NCBI RefSeq assembly: GCF_900107695.1
Contig: NZ_FNQP01000003.1
Span: forward strand, 124,001 to 188,000
Direction: 5' to 3'
DNA from: Thiothrix caldifontis
GTDB taxonomy: Bacteria; Pseudomonadota; Gammaproteobacteria; Thiotrichales; Thiotrichaceae
DNA length: 64,000 nt
The first letter of the stretch is position 1; each line of letters begins with the position of its first letter. The notes beneath the pieces were generated by a model. The model made no database searches. It was not told the DNA's origin and was given only the letters and a program-made list of their open reading frames with translations. Position numbers and translations under genes: made by a program. Positions 52,903 through 61,743 of the stretch are shown here, one piece after another.

Positions 52903-54504
52903 ATGCATACAAAACATCATTTGGCGTTGTTACATCGTTTGGCTCATCTAGCGGCACTGAGTGTGATATTGCTCGGTGTATTGGTGTTGGTGGGGTGGTT
53001 CAATCAAATACCCGCGTTGTATCGTGTTGAAGATAATTTGCCGCTAATGACACCAGGGGCAGCTTTTTCCTTTATGTTTACTGGTGCAACGTTGTTTTTG
53101 TTGCAGCCAGAAAAACCATCGGCATGGCGACGCATTGGCGGGCGACTACTGGCTATGGGGGGGATTGGTTTGGGCTTGCTGATGTTACTGAGCTATTGGC
53201 ACAGTGTTCCTGATATGTTGCTGGATCAAGGTTTAGCACCCTTAGCGTTGCTGAATTTGTCTGTAGATAAAGACTCTCTGCAAACAGCGATAGCGTTTAT
53301 TCTGACTAGTATTGGTTTGTTTTTCCTCAGTTTGGAGCGCCCGTTATTGATTAATGTAGCGCAATGGGCCGCTTTCTTCAGTGTCATGTTGTTGGTAGGT
53401 GTCTTTTTTGGTTTTGCTCATCAAGAAGATATGTTTAAGGTATTCACAGGTGAGGCAGGAATGGGGCTACTCACGGCGACAGCATTTGCTTTGGTGGGGT
53501 GGGGGATTATTTTGGCTAAAGTGGAAAAAGGTTTTTTTCGCATTATGGTGAGTGAGGCTTCGGGTGGCGTTGTAGCGCGACAAGTGATGTTCCTCATGGC
53601 TTTATTCCCACCGCTGCTGGGCTGGTTGCCGGTACTGTGGGGTCAGGTTGAGCACGGTAAGCTCACCCATACACAAGTGGAATCGTTGTTGGCATCGGTG
53701 ATGGTGATGGCGATTGTCTTGATCGTGATTCGCCTTGCTTGCCGTTTGGATCACGAAGAAGTGTTACGGACGCGGGCGCAGGAAGAAGTGCGTCAACACC
53801 AAGCAGATCTCGATCAAATGGTGCGTTTGAATACCTTGGGGGAAATGGCTTCCGGTATTTCGCATGAACTTAATCAACCGTTGGCAGCCGTGGCGAATTA
53901 TGCAAGTGCTTGCCAACGGTTGATTACGTCAGGGGAGAATACGCAGCGTTTGCAAGAGCCTTTGCAAGCGATTCAGCAACAAGCCTTACGTGCCTCAGAA
54001 ATTATTCGTAAGATGCGGGCGTTGGTGCGTAAACAGCCGCCGCATAAGGTTAGCGCGTGTTTGGAGCAGGTTATCCACGAAGCCTTGCAACTCAGTAAAG
54101 TCGATGCGAATAAGTTTGGTGTGCCGTTGTTATTGGAATTGGATGATACCGTGCCGGATATTCCGCTTGATAGCATTCAGATTCAACAGGTTATCTTAAA
54201 CATTGTACGTAACGCACTGGAGTCGATGCAGGCAACGCAAAGTCACCGCCGCCAGATATTGGTTAAGAGCTTTATGAGTCAGCAGGGTATGGTGCAAGTG
54301 GATATTTCGGATACTGGCTCTGGCATGGATGCGGAACTCAAACAACGGGTATTTGATGCGTTCGTAACTACCAAAGGTTCGCAGGGGATGGGGATTGGTT
54401 TGTCGTTATGCCGTTCAATTATTGAAGCACATGGCGGGCGGTTGTGGGTCGAATCCGAACCGGAGCAGGGTGCAACGTTTTCGTTCACCCTGCCGGTTAA
54501 TTAA
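52903..54504 (+). CDS. Membrane-bound sensor histidine kinase (orphan)
   Basis: A 533-residue kinase. Seven to eight hydrophobic helices fill residues 12-285 with little periplasmic sequence, suggesting sensing within the membrane. A short coiled coil precedes HisKA with ASGISHELNQPLAAVANYA (phospho-His), a sequence typical of the FixL/DctB/PrrB-like HisKA group. The HATPase has NIVRNALESMQ, DTGSGMD and GMGIGLSLCRSI. No response regulator is adjacent. The upstream region has a palindrome and a -10 box very close to the ATG. It is convergent with the small DUF2892 gene. Confidence 0.9.
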   Translation: MHTKHHLALLHRLAHLAALSVILLGVLVLVGWFNQIPALYRVEDNLPLMTPGAAFSFMFTGATLFLLQPEKPSAWRRIGGRLLAMGGIGLGLLMLLSYWHSVPDMLLDQGLAPLALLNLSVDKDSLQTAIAFILTSIGLFFLSLERPLLINVAQWAAFFSVMLLVGVFFGFAHQEDMFKVFTGEAGMGLLTATAFALVGWGIILAKVEKGFFRIMVSEASGGVVARQVMFLMALFPPLLGWLPVLWGQVEHGKLTHTQVESLLASVMVMAIVLIVIRLACRLDHEEVLRTRAQEEVRQHQADLDQMVRLNTLGEMASGISHELNQPLAAVANYASACQRLITSGENTQRLQEPLQAIQQQALRASEIIRKMRALVRKQPPHKVSACLEQVIHEALQLSKVDANKFGVPLLLELDDTVPDIPLDSIQIQQVILNIVRNALESMQATQSHRRQILVKSFMSQQGMVQVDISDTGSGMDAELKQRVFDAFVTTKGSQGMGIGLSLCRSIIEAHGGRLWVESEPEQGATFSFTLPVN

Positions 54505-54506
54505 GC

Positions 54507-54701
54507 TTAAGCTTTAATGAAAGGCAGTTTCTTCAATACCATTGCCGCTGGGCAGAAGCCAGTGAAAGCGGATTGAATCAGGTTAACCGCAATAAAGACC
54601 ATCAACCAGAAGCCAACGGCTTCGGAAACAGTCGCACCCAGAATCAGCGCGACTAAAATCATGATGCCTGCGAAAACTTGAATGGCGTTACTAAGAGTCA
54701 T
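54507..54701 (-). CDS. DUF2892 small membrane protein (YgaP-like)
   Basis: A 64-residue inner-membrane protein with two hydrophobic helices. NAIQVFAGIMILVAL and AFTGFCPAAMVLKKL match the DUF2892 membrane module also found fused to rhodanese in YgaP. The Cys in TGFCP is conserved. In sulfur-metabolising bacteria such genes often accompany rhodaneses, but here it is isolated. Confidence 0.88.
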   Translation of the reverse strand: MTLSNAIQVFAGIMILVALILGATVSEAVGFWLMVFIAVNLIQSAFTGFCPAAMVLKKLPFIKA

Positions 54702-54857
54702 GGGGTGTTCCTTCTTTATCTATCAGGTGGTTAAATTTACGTATTCTAAGCGCACTGAGTATATTAGAACTTGTTAATAAACACAATTGACCGATCTCAA
54801 TGTCACCTAAAGACTTGTCCGCGATGATGTACCTTTAGTCTGTTACAGGTGTTGACC

Positions 54858-55235
54858 ATGATGTTTACGATGAAGCATGTGTTGCTGAGTAGTGGTGTAG
54901 GTTTATTGCTTGGTATGTTGGGAATGCAGCTTTGGTATGGTCAGCAATACCCCGGTCGCCCGTTGTTTGTGGAAATCGAAAACATGCGCGGTGAAACGAT
55001 TCCCTTGCTTAAAATCGAGCACGGTAACGATTTGAGTCAGGAAAAAATCTTGCTGACACAATTACGTGCGGGTGAAACCCGTATCATTACCCTGAATCAC
55101 GAGCCGGGTAGGGGTTATAGTGTGGAAGTGCAACTCGCTGATGGCAAAAAGGTTGAAGCGTGTGTGGGCAAAACTTCAGAACGGTGGGTGAATGAAGTGG
55201 CGATTACTTCCAACGGAATTTTTAGCCGGGATTAA
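54858..55235 (+). CDS. Unrecognised small membrane-anchored protein
   Basis: About 125 residues; no family recognised. One N-terminal hydrophobic helix (about 6-22) is followed by a soluble, beta-rich part with LFVEIENMRGETIPLLKIEHG and ETRIITLNHEPGRGYSVEVQL, which looks like an Ig-like or PEGA-type fold. It probably faces the periplasm. ATG 54858 with AGG 8 bases upstream is the best start among several. The neighbours give no clue. Confidence 0.72.
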   Translation: MMFTMKHVLLSSGVGLLLGMLGMQLWYGQQYPGRPLFVEIENMRGETIPLLKIEHGNDLSQEKILLTQLRAGETRIITLNHEPGRGYSVEVQLADGKKVEACVGKTSERWVNEVAITSNGIFSRD

Positions 55236-55236
55236 G

Positions 55237-55261
55237 CAAAAAATGCGGGCATAAAGCCCGC
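55237..55261 (-). terminator. Terminator of the Sat-like gene
   Basis: GCGGGC / GCCCGC with a 5-base loop, followed on the minus strand by ATTTTTTGC, 37 bases after the Sat-like stop. Confidence 0.75.
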
Positions 55262-55297
55262 ACCGGATCGCGCCACCTGAGGAGAGGTAGGTAAGTC

Positions 55298-56182
55298 TCA
55301 GGCAGCTTCACAAAGGGGATGACGTACCGTCTGTTTCACGACTTGGGGGCGTTGCGCCCGCACTGGAATAATGTCCAGACCCAGTTCATCATGGTGTTTC
55401 AAGAGCCAGCGGCGGGCTTCCATCGAGATATGTTTGCCGACCACAAAGCCAGTTGCGCCGTAATTGCGGCTGACCAGCGCTTGCAGTAGCAGGCAACGGT
55501 TTTCTCCCAGCCCTTCCACACACGGCAATAGCAATAATTTGACCTGACGCGCCGAGGTGCATTTGACCTGATTGCGCAGTTCACGCACTTGCTGGTGGAA
55601 ATCGGGTGAAGTTTCATTGATGCCAATTTGTACCAGCAAGCCGCCGCCGGTTTCGGTATCGGTCAGCCATTCGCAGGCGCGTTGCAAGTCGTTGCTATCC
55701 AGCGTCGGCGCGGCTTGCACGGCGATAATGCTGTGCCACTCTTGCACGTTTTGGCGCAGGGCGGGGACGTTGAAGCGCAGGCTGTTAAACGCGGGATGCA
55801 GGATTTTTTGCAACGGTTTGACCGTGCCGCTGGTGTACCAAGTGTCAGGGGTACGTGCTGGGTCAAGCGCTTGTGCCAGTTCGGCGACATCCGCAGGCAG
55901 ACGGTAGAAGCTATCCACACTGACTTCGGCAATGGCGCGGCGTTCTAGCCCATCGACTAGCACGATGCGCCCGCTGAGTTGCGCCTCGCGTTTTTCCGCA
56001 GGGGTCAGGGGCAGCGCCAGTGGCAGCGGCCATAAGGTGCCGTTTGCCAGCCGATTGTGTTGCAAGACGCTGCAATGGTCATCTTGGTTGAGGTAGCCGT
56101 GCAACGGTGCAAATGCGCCATTCAACAGCAGTTCTAGTGTACTGATTTCGTTGTGGTTGACGATTTTGTGCAGGATGCTCAT
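55298..56182 (-). CDS. ATP-sulfurylase-like protein, probably non-catalytic
   Basis: A 294-residue protein whose N-terminal PUA-like domain closely follows ATP sulfurylase (ELLLNGAFAPLHGYL, RLANGTLWPLPLAL, GRIVLVDGLERRAIAEV). In true Sat the catalytic domain starts with QTRNP and HRAHE; at the matching place this protein has IIAVQAAPTLDSNDL, with no HxxH and no QTRNP. It is also shorter than bacterial Sat (about 390-400). Later segments (LLLLPCVEGLGENRCLL, NYGATGFVVGKH) keep the shape of the Sat C-terminal lobe. The gene is divergent from a CysB-like regulator, so a role in sulfate or APS sensing is plausible. GAGG precedes ATG 56182. Confidence 0.75.
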   Translation of the reverse strand: MSILHKIVNHNEISTLELLLNGAFAPLHGYLNQDDHCSVLQHNRLANGTLWPLPLALPLTPAEKREAQLSGRIVLVDGLERRAIAEVSVDSFYRLPADVAELAQALDPARTPDTWYTSGTVKPLQKILHPAFNSLRFNVPALRQNVQEWHSIIAVQAAPTLDSNDLQRACEWLTDTETGGGLLVQIGINETSPDFHQQVRELRNQVKCTSARQVKLLLLPCVEGLGENRCLLLQALVSRNYGATGFVVGKHISMEARRWLLKHHDELGLDIIPVRAQRPQVVKQTVRHPLCEAA

Positions 56183-56250
56183 GGGCTATGCCTCTCGGTA
56201 GTCTTTGGTTGCAGGCAAGTATGGGATACTGCGTTAATAATTAAAAACGC

Positions 56251-56256
56251 TATAAT
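56251..56256 (+). promoter_or_regulatory. -10 box in the Sat-like/cysB divergent region
   Basis: TATAAT lies 32 bases before the regulator start inside a strongly A/T-rich stretch. No -35 match is seen at 16-18 bases upstream, as expected if transcription is activated or autoregulated by the LysR-type protein. Confidence 0.45.
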
Positions 56257-56287
56257 TCGATATGGTTATCTTGAAAAGCGATAAAGC

Positions 56288-57193
56288 ATGAAATTGTTCC
56301 AACTGCGTTTGCTGAAAACCTTGCTGAATAATGGCATGAATGTGTCGCGAGCAGCGGATCAGCATTACATTGTGCAATCCGCCGTGAGTCGCCAATTGGG
56401 ATTGCTGGAAGAAGAGTTGGGGATGCCGCTGTTCGAACGCAAAGGCAAACGGCTGGTTGAGCCAACCCCCGTGTGCAAGGCGATTGTGCAGGAACTCGAC
56501 CTCATCGAGCAGTCGCTGGAAAATATCCGTGCGGTGGCGGACGATTACCGCCTGCAAACCCGTGGTGAAATTCGCATCGCCACCACGCACACCCAAGCCA
56601 AGTATTTTTTGCCGGAGGTGATGCTGGAATTCCGCCAGCGTTACCCTGATGTGGCGATTCATTTTTTGCAAGGCACACCCGTGGAATTGGTGCGGATGCT
56701 GCATGACGGCAAGGCGGATATTGCGGTGTGTACCGAGGAGTTGGATAAAGATTCCGCGTTAGACAGCCGCAAATGCTACGACTGGAATCACGGTTTGGTG
56801 CTGCCGGATGGGCATCCGCTGGCAGAGGGGAAGCTGACCTTGCAGCGTATTGCGGCGCATCCAGTGCTGACCTATATTTTCGGGTTTACCGGGCGCTCCA
56901 AAATCCACGAAACGTTTCGCAATGCGGGGTTGGAATTGGATGTAACGTTTGCGGCGACCGATACCGATGTGATTATTAGCTACGTGCGGCTGGGGTTTGG
57001 CGCGGGGATTATTGCGAAGATGGCGTATTCACATATTCACGATGACGATTTGGTACTGCGGGATTTATCGCAATTGCTGCCCGTGTCGACGACCCGCGTG
57101 GCGTGGCTGAAAAATAAGTATCTCAAGCAATATGTGATGGATATGGTGGACTTACTGGTGGAGCAGGGGGAGAGTGAGGAGTGGTATGCGTAA
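56288..57193 (+). CDS. CysB-like LysR-type transcriptional regulator
   Basis: A 301-residue LysR regulator. The N-terminal winged helix (LRLLKTLLNNGMNVSRAADQHYIVQSAVSRQL) resembles that of CysB/Cbl. The effector domain carries two family hallmarks: IATTHTQAKYFLPEV at the sulfate/acetylserine pocket and TYIFGFTGRSKIHETF. CysB proteins sense O- or N-acetylserine, thiosulfate or sulfate and control sulfur assimilation. It is divergent from the Sat-like gene, which is a likely target. It is shorter by about 20 residues than E. coli CysB (324). cysB, cbl or a sulfur-oxidation variant cannot be told apart by eye. Confidence 0.88.
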   Translation: MKLFQLRLLKTLLNNGMNVSRAADQHYIVQSAVSRQLGLLEEELGMPLFERKGKRLVEPTPVCKAIVQELDLIEQSLENIRAVADDYRLQTRGEIRIATTHTQAKYFLPEVMLEFRQRYPDVAIHFLQGTPVELVRMLHDGKADIAVCTEELDKDSALDSRKCYDWNHGLVLPDGHPLAEGKLTLQRIAAHPVLTYIFGFTGRSKIHETFRNAGLELDVTFAATDTDVIISYVRLGFGAGIIAKMAYSHIHDDDLVLRDLSQLLPVSTTRVAWLKNKYLKQYVMDMVDLLVEQGESEEWYA

Positions 57194-57239
57194 GCTTTGC
57201 TGCTGCGCTATGATGCGCGTTCAAACAAAAGGTTTTTAC

Positions 57240-57908
57240 ATGAAGCATAGATTGATAACGAGTAGCCTACTCGCCCTAACCCTCGGCATGGCTGGCTGCG
57301 ACTCATCCCCCAGCCAAAAGCCGGAAGATTTACCTTGGCAAGTGACCAGCACTGCGGAGGGTAATACGCAAGTATTCCATTTAGATGTTGGTAAAGTCAC
57401 CCTGAAGGAGGTCATTGAGCGTTTCCACAGCTTCCCTGAAATGGCGGTGTTTGCGCATGAAAGCGGCAAACGTAGCCTCGAAGCCTATTTCAGTACCATG
57501 CGGATTGGCTTATTTGAAGCCAAACTCATTGCGGAATTGCAAGCCGAGCCTGCTATGTTGGACAGTTTTCAGACCAATCATACCAAGCGCGAAGGCATGG
57601 CGAGCGGGCAGTGGAAATACACGCTCTCGGAAGCCGATATGAAAATTGCCAACGGTTTACGGGTACAGCGTCTGATTTACATGCCAATGATTGATTACGA
57701 CCTCGACATCGTGGTGGCGCGGTTCGGTGAGCCGGAAGAACGGGTGGCGTCCTCGCAGGCGGGGATCGAATACTGGTTCTACCCCAGCAAAGGCTTGACG
57801 ATTGCGATGAATACCGACGGCAAAGAGATTCTTTATTACACGGCTAAAGCGGATTTCGCCGCCCTAAAACAGACTTTGCTGGAGGCAAAACCCACTAATG
57901 ACCGATAA
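57240..57908 (+). CDS. Lipoprotein of unknown function
   Basis: A 222-residue lipoprotein with lipobox LGMAGC (Cys near 20). The mature part starts with DSSPSQKPEDLPWQV and contains VFHLDVGKVTLKEVIERF, EAYFSTMRIGLFEAKLI and ARFGEPEERV. I recall similar lipoproteins next to ycgN in other gammaproteobacteria but no function. The frame extends 22 codons upstream into cysB; ATG 57240 is the sensible start. It overlaps ycgN by 11 bases. Confidence 0.8.
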   Translation: MKHRLITSSLLALTLGMAGCDSSPSQKPEDLPWQVTSTAEGNTQVFHLDVGKVTLKEVIERFHSFPEMAVFAHESGKRSLEAYFSTMRIGLFEAKLIAELQAEPAMLDSFQTNHTKREGMASGQWKYTLSEADMKIANGLRVQRLIYMPMIDYDLDIVVARFGEPEERVASSQAGIEYWFYPSKGLTIAMNTDGKEILYYTAKADFAALKQTLLEAKPTNDR

Positions 57909-58377
57909 ATTGCCAGCGACTCCCCGCGCTTTGCCCTGGTGGAAACAAAAAAGCCTTGCCGAAATGAATGAAACTGAATGGGAAAGCATTTGCGATAACT
58001 GCGCGAAATGCTGCCTGATCAAGCTCGAAGACGAGGAAGACAGCACGGTGTATTACACCGATGTGGCGTGCGATTTGCTGGATGGTACGAGTTGCCAGTG
58101 CAAAGATTACGCGAATCGCGAAACCCTCGTGCCGGATTGTTTGCATTTAACGCCGGATAATTTGGATGAGCTGTATTGGATGCCGCCGAGTTGTGCCTAC
58201 CGTTTGTTGCACGAAGGCAAGAATTTACCGTCTTGGCATCATCTGGTGTCGGGGGATAAACAGAGCATTCATCGCATGAAGCAATCGGTGATCGGGCGGT
58301 TTACCTATGCCGCCGAGGTGAAGGAAGAAGATTGGGAGGATAGGGTCGTTACATGGCCGTTGAAGAAGAAAATGTAA
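57898..58377 (+). CDS. ycgN: YcgN family (UPF0260) cysteine-cluster protein
   Basis: A 159-residue cytoplasmic protein with a Cys-rich core: [27 protein letters not shown] and SCAYRLL. The pattern matches UPF0260/YkgJ-type zinc or iron chelators of unknown function. [11 protein letters not shown] is a familiar family stretch. It overlaps the lipoprotein gene by 11 bases and hslR by 25, so the three form one translation-coupled unit. Confidence 0.92.
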   Translation: MTDKLPATPRALPWWKQKSLAEMNETEWESICDNCAKCCLIKLEDEEDSTVYYTDVACDLLDGTSCQCKDYANRETLVPDCLHLTPDNLDELYWMPPSCAYRLLHEGKNLPSWHHLVSGDKQSIHRMKQSVIGRFTYAAEVKEEDWEDRVVTWPLKKKM

Positions 58378-58745
58378 GCCAACGCATTGATAAGTGGTTG
58401 TGGGCAGCACGGTTTTTCAAAACCCGCCCGCTGGCAGTGGAAGCCATTGATGGCGGGCATGTGCAGGTGAATGAGGAGCGTGTTAAACCCTCGCGGCAAG
58501 TGCGTATCGGTGACAAGCTGCGCATCAAAAAGGGCTTTGAAACTTGGACGATTACGGTGCAAGGTTTGAACGAACAGCGCCGCCCCGCCAGTGAGGCCCG
58601 TTTGCTGTATGCCGAGTCGGAACATCACCGCGAGCAGCGCGAAGCGGTGATGGAAGAGCGGCGTTTGCACGGGGTGAATGTGAGGGTGCATAAGCCGGAT
58701 AAGCGGGAGCGGCGGTTGATCGACAAGTTTAAGCAGGGCTGGTGA
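58353..58745 (+). CDS. hslR: Heat-shock protein 15 (S4 RNA-binding)
   Basis: A 130-residue protein that rescues stalled 50S subunits still carrying peptidyl-tRNA. The S4 domain (about 9-70: [38 protein letters not shown]) is followed by a basic tail ([26 protein letters not shown]). Length is the same as E. coli Hsp15 (133) within a few residues. The start ATG lies inside ycgN. Confidence 0.94.
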   Translation: MAVEEENVSQRIDKWLWAARFFKTRPLAVEAIDGGHVQVNEERVKPSRQVRIGDKLRIKKGFETWTITVQGLNEQRRPASEARLLYAESEHHREQREAVMEERRLHGVNVRVHKPDKRERRLIDKFKQGW

Positions 58746-58872
58746 CAAGGTGTTTGCTGGAATTTACGAAACATAAACCTGTTGAACCTGCTAAAGTAGT
58801 TATGTACGGGTAACATGGATTATCACGCTCAGCATTACGGCTTGTTGGGTGTTTATAGAAAAGGAAGTCGCC

Positions 58873-59553
58873 ATGCAACATGTGCTGATTGTGGAAGATG
58901 TCCCTGAAACTGCTGAATGGCTAGGTGCTGTCCTGCAACAAGCCTTTGGGGAGGTGCACCTTAATGTGGCGACTACCTGTCAACAGGCGCGGCAACTATT
59001 AGGCAAGGTCAGCATAAACTTAGCACTACTAGACATTAACTTGCCCGACGGTAGCGGTATCGACTTAGTGGCGGGTGTGCATCAGCATTACCCCAATGCC
59101 TATATTGTTATCACGACCATTTTTGATGATGAGGAGCATATCCTCCAAGCTGTGCAAGCAGGCGCACATGGCTATTTGCTGAAAGACTCGTCTGAGCGGG
59201 TATTTATCCAGAAATTACGCGGTATTCTCAGTGGCGATCCGCCGCTGTCACCGAGTGTATCGCGGCGCATATTGCAGTATTTCTCGGCAGCCGGAAACGC
59301 TCATGGCACACCGGATAATCAGCATTCCGCTGTTAATCGCAGCGACGTGGCGAGTCTAAGCCCCCGCGAACGCGAAGTGCTAATATTAGTCGCCAAGGGG
59401 CTGAGCCGTGGTGATGTGGCTGAATTATTGGGGCTTTCTACCAATACCGTAGCGCGGTATATCCGTGATGTGTACCAGAAGCTCAATATATCCAGCCGCG
59501 CCGAAGCGGCAGTAGAGGCTTGCCGCATGGGGCTGGTCAAGACAGATTTTTGA
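58873..59553 (+). CDS. NarL/FixJ-family response regulator
   Basis: A 226-residue regulator. The receiver (about 1-120) has IVEDVPET, phospho-acceptor Asp54 in LLDINLPDGSG and the Lys in YLLKDSSE. After a linker of about 35 residues comes a LuxR-type helix-turn-helix (about 160-215: LSPREREVLILVAKGLSRGDVAELLGLS-type sequence, then YQKLNISSRAEA). GGAAG precedes ATG 58873. The sensor kinase starts 10 bases after its stop, so they form a two-component pair. Confidence 0.92.
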   Translation: MQHVLIVEDVPETAEWLGAVLQQAFGEVHLNVATTCQQARQLLGKVSINLALLDINLPDGSGIDLVAGVHQHYPNAYIVITTIFDDEEHILQAVQAGAHGYLLKDSSERVFIQKLRGILSGDPPLSPSVSRRILQYFSAAGNAHGTPDNQHSAVNRSDVASLSPREREVLILVAKGLSRGDVAELLGLSTNTVARYIRDVYQKLNISSRAEAAVEACRMGLVKTDF

Positions 59554-59563
59554 GGTTGCTTGT

Positions 59564-61738
59564 TTGAATTGGCTGCCATCCAAACCCATCATTGCCCCAG
59601 CCAATATGTTGCTGGCAGTATTGTTATTCATTGCCGTCACCCAGATGACTTCCGCTTACTTATTGACTCAGCAACAATGGACGGGTATCCGGGTCACTGC
59701 CACGCCTGCGGATACGCTGCTAATCAAATCCATCAGTGCCAATTCCCCAGCCTCTGGAAAACTCGCCGCCGGTGAAACCTTGCTTGGCCTGCAAGTCGAT
59801 GGAAAACTGCTACAGATCAAGCCATTGCTGAACGGTTATGCACCACTTTCCCCCGCGACGTTCGCACAACGGGCGGATTTTTATCAGCAACAGCAAACCC
59901 TGCACCAAGCTTTTACCCAAAATGCTCAGGTGACTTTTGTGACCACGACGGGCAAAACCGTTTCGCTGACACCCGCTGCACGTACCCCAGTTACGGCTAT
60001 CCCCGCTGTGTTTTGGTTACTGTGCCTTGCAAACATGATTTCGCCGTTGGTGGGAGCGTTGGTCTGGACATACCGCCCTTATCAAAAAGCATCCCTGTTT
60101 TTACTGCTGCATAGCTTGCTGTACTACGTTTTTGCGGTCAGCGGCGCTGGGGTTATTGCCACGGAGTTTTATATGGAACCGGGCGCATTGCGGCAGAATT
60201 TGCTGCTGCAAGCGACTGGCATTAACTTTGCCGCTACGCTGATTCTGGTCATTCTGTGTGATCTGCCCAAACCGTTGGTGCGCGGGTTGTGGTTGTTTTG
60301 GCTGGTTATGGGTTTTACAGCACTCTCCACCGCCAATTATCACTACGGCTGGTTTGAAACACCGGGGCATATTTTTTACATACAATACCCCTTTTTGTAC
60401 GTGATCGTGTTGGGCATTATTGCCCTGCAAATGCACCATACGCGCCGTCAGCCGGTGGAACGGGCGAGCCTGCATGTTCTCGCGGCAGCTTTTATGTTGC
60501 CAAATGCCATTATTATTGCATTGCATGTTTTCCCTATTCTGCTGGGGAAGCCGCCGATTGTTGGCAATATTTCGGCGCTATTGCTGTTTAACCTCATGGC
60601 GATAGGGCTTGGGGTGGGAATTCTCCGCTATCGGCTGTTTGCGATTGAATTCTGGTGGCTAAAGTCCATGCTGTGGATTGTGGGGGGCTTGCTGGTCGCG
60701 GGTATTGACGTGGCGTTAATGACATTGCTGCAACTGCGAGGTGATTATGTGCTGGCAATGTCGGTCATTATTGCAGGCTTTTTGTATTTTCCGCTGCGCC
60801 AATGGCTATTGGATAAGATTATTCCAATGGAACGCCAGAATCTCAGTGATTTTCTGCCCGCTTTGAGCAGCAATCTTGGGAATGCTCTTTCTAAAGAGAC
60901 CTTTGAACAACGTTGGCAGGAATCTTTGCAGCAGCGCTTCCTGCCTTTGCATATCGAAAAGTTGTCTTCCACCGTTACCACTACCCACTTGTCAGACAAC
61001 GGTTTGCACCTCGATGTGCCTAGTCTTGGCAAGCAACATGCGTGGCGTTTGACCGGCAAACAACGGGCGGCACGGCTGTTTAATAAAACCGACGTCAAAC
61101 ATACCGAGTCGTTGTTAACGGTGGCACGGATGGCCAGTAATGCCAGCGAAACCCGCCAGCAGGTTATTCTGGAAGAGCGGCGGCGCATAATGCACGATCT
61201 GCATGACAGTGTTGGTGCAAAACTGCTAACCCTGAGCCATAAGCTACCGGATGCAACGCACCGTGAGGATGTGCGGCAGGCACTGATAACTTTACGGGAA
61301 ACCGTGCGATTATCGCAGCAAGCCAGCCCGACCAAACTGGTGGATAATATTGCGGATTGGCGGGCAGAAATTGCCGGGCGAGCAGAAGCCGCAGCAGTCA
61401 GGTTACGCTGGCGGCAGGATGAGCGGTTGAATGCTTGCCAATTATGCCCACGTAAAATACTGCAATTGTCGCAAATACTCCGTGAAGCCGTCAGCAATGC
61501 GTTGAAACATGCCGAACCAGAGACGTTGGAAGTGGGTCTTGCTTTATCCAGTAATAAGTTGCACCTGATCGTTACCAATGATGGAAAAATATCCCCGCCT
61601 GAGCGTTGGCAAGCGGGGACTGGAGTAAACGGTATCCGGCATCGGGTCGCGGCGTTAGGCGGCGAGGTGGGTTTTTATAGTAGTGATCCTCCCCAATCCA
61701 GAATCACCGTGCATATTGTTGTTCCCCTGCAAGCCTGA
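59564..61738 (+). CDS. HisKA_3 sensor kinase with PDZ-like and multi-helix sensor regions
   Basis: A 724-residue membrane kinase partnered with the upstream regulator. An N-terminal helix (about 12-32) leads to a periplasmic region of about 110 residues that resembles a PDZ domain (LLIKSISANSPASGKLAAGETLLGL). Eight or so membrane helices follow (about 145-420). The cytoplasmic part has HisKA_3 with EERRRIMHDLHDSVGAKLL and a NarX-type HATPase (REAVSNALKHAEP, GTGVNGIRHRVAALGGEV). TTG 59564 is likely the start, since GAGG lies 8 bases before it; ATG 59606 would cut into the first helix. The signal is unknown. Confidence 0.87.
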   Translation: MNWLPSKPIIAPANMLLAVLLFIAVTQMTSAYLLTQQQWTGIRVTATPADTLLIKSISANSPASGKLAAGETLLGLQVDGKLLQIKPLLNGYAPLSPATFAQRADFYQQQQTLHQAFTQNAQVTFVTTTGKTVSLTPAARTPVTAIPAVFWLLCLANMISPLVGALVWTYRPYQKASLFLLLHSLLYYVFAVSGAGVIATEFYMEPGALRQNLLLQATGINFAATLILVILCDLPKPLVRGLWLFWLVMGFTALSTANYHYGWFETPGHIFYIQYPFLYVIVLGIIALQMHHTRRQPVERASLHVLAAAFMLPNAIIIALHVFPILLGKPPIVGNISALLLFNLMAIGLGVGILRYRLFAIEFWWLKSMLWIVGGLLVAGIDVALMTLLQLRGDYVLAMSVIIAGFLYFPLRQWLLDKIIPMERQNLSDFLPALSSNLGNALSKETFEQRWQESLQQRFLPLHIEKLSSTVTTTHLSDNGLHLDVPSLGKQHAWRLTGKQRAARLFNKTDVKHTESLLTVARMASNASETRQQVILEERRRIMHDLHDSVGAKLLTLSHKLPDATHREDVRQALITLRETVRLSQQASPTKLVDNIADWRAEIAGRAEAAAVRLRWRQDERLNACQLCPRKILQLSQILREAVSNALKHAEPETLEVGLALSSNKLHLIVTNDGKISPPERWQAGTGVNGIRHRVAALGGEVGFYSSDPPQSRITVHIVVPLQA

Positions 61739-61743
61739 AACAG

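Noticed and set aside
54789..54802. TTGACCGATCTCAA as an FNR/Anr box
   Set aside because: It has two mismatches to TTGAT-N4-ATCAA and no clear promoter at the expected distance; one weak match is not enough.
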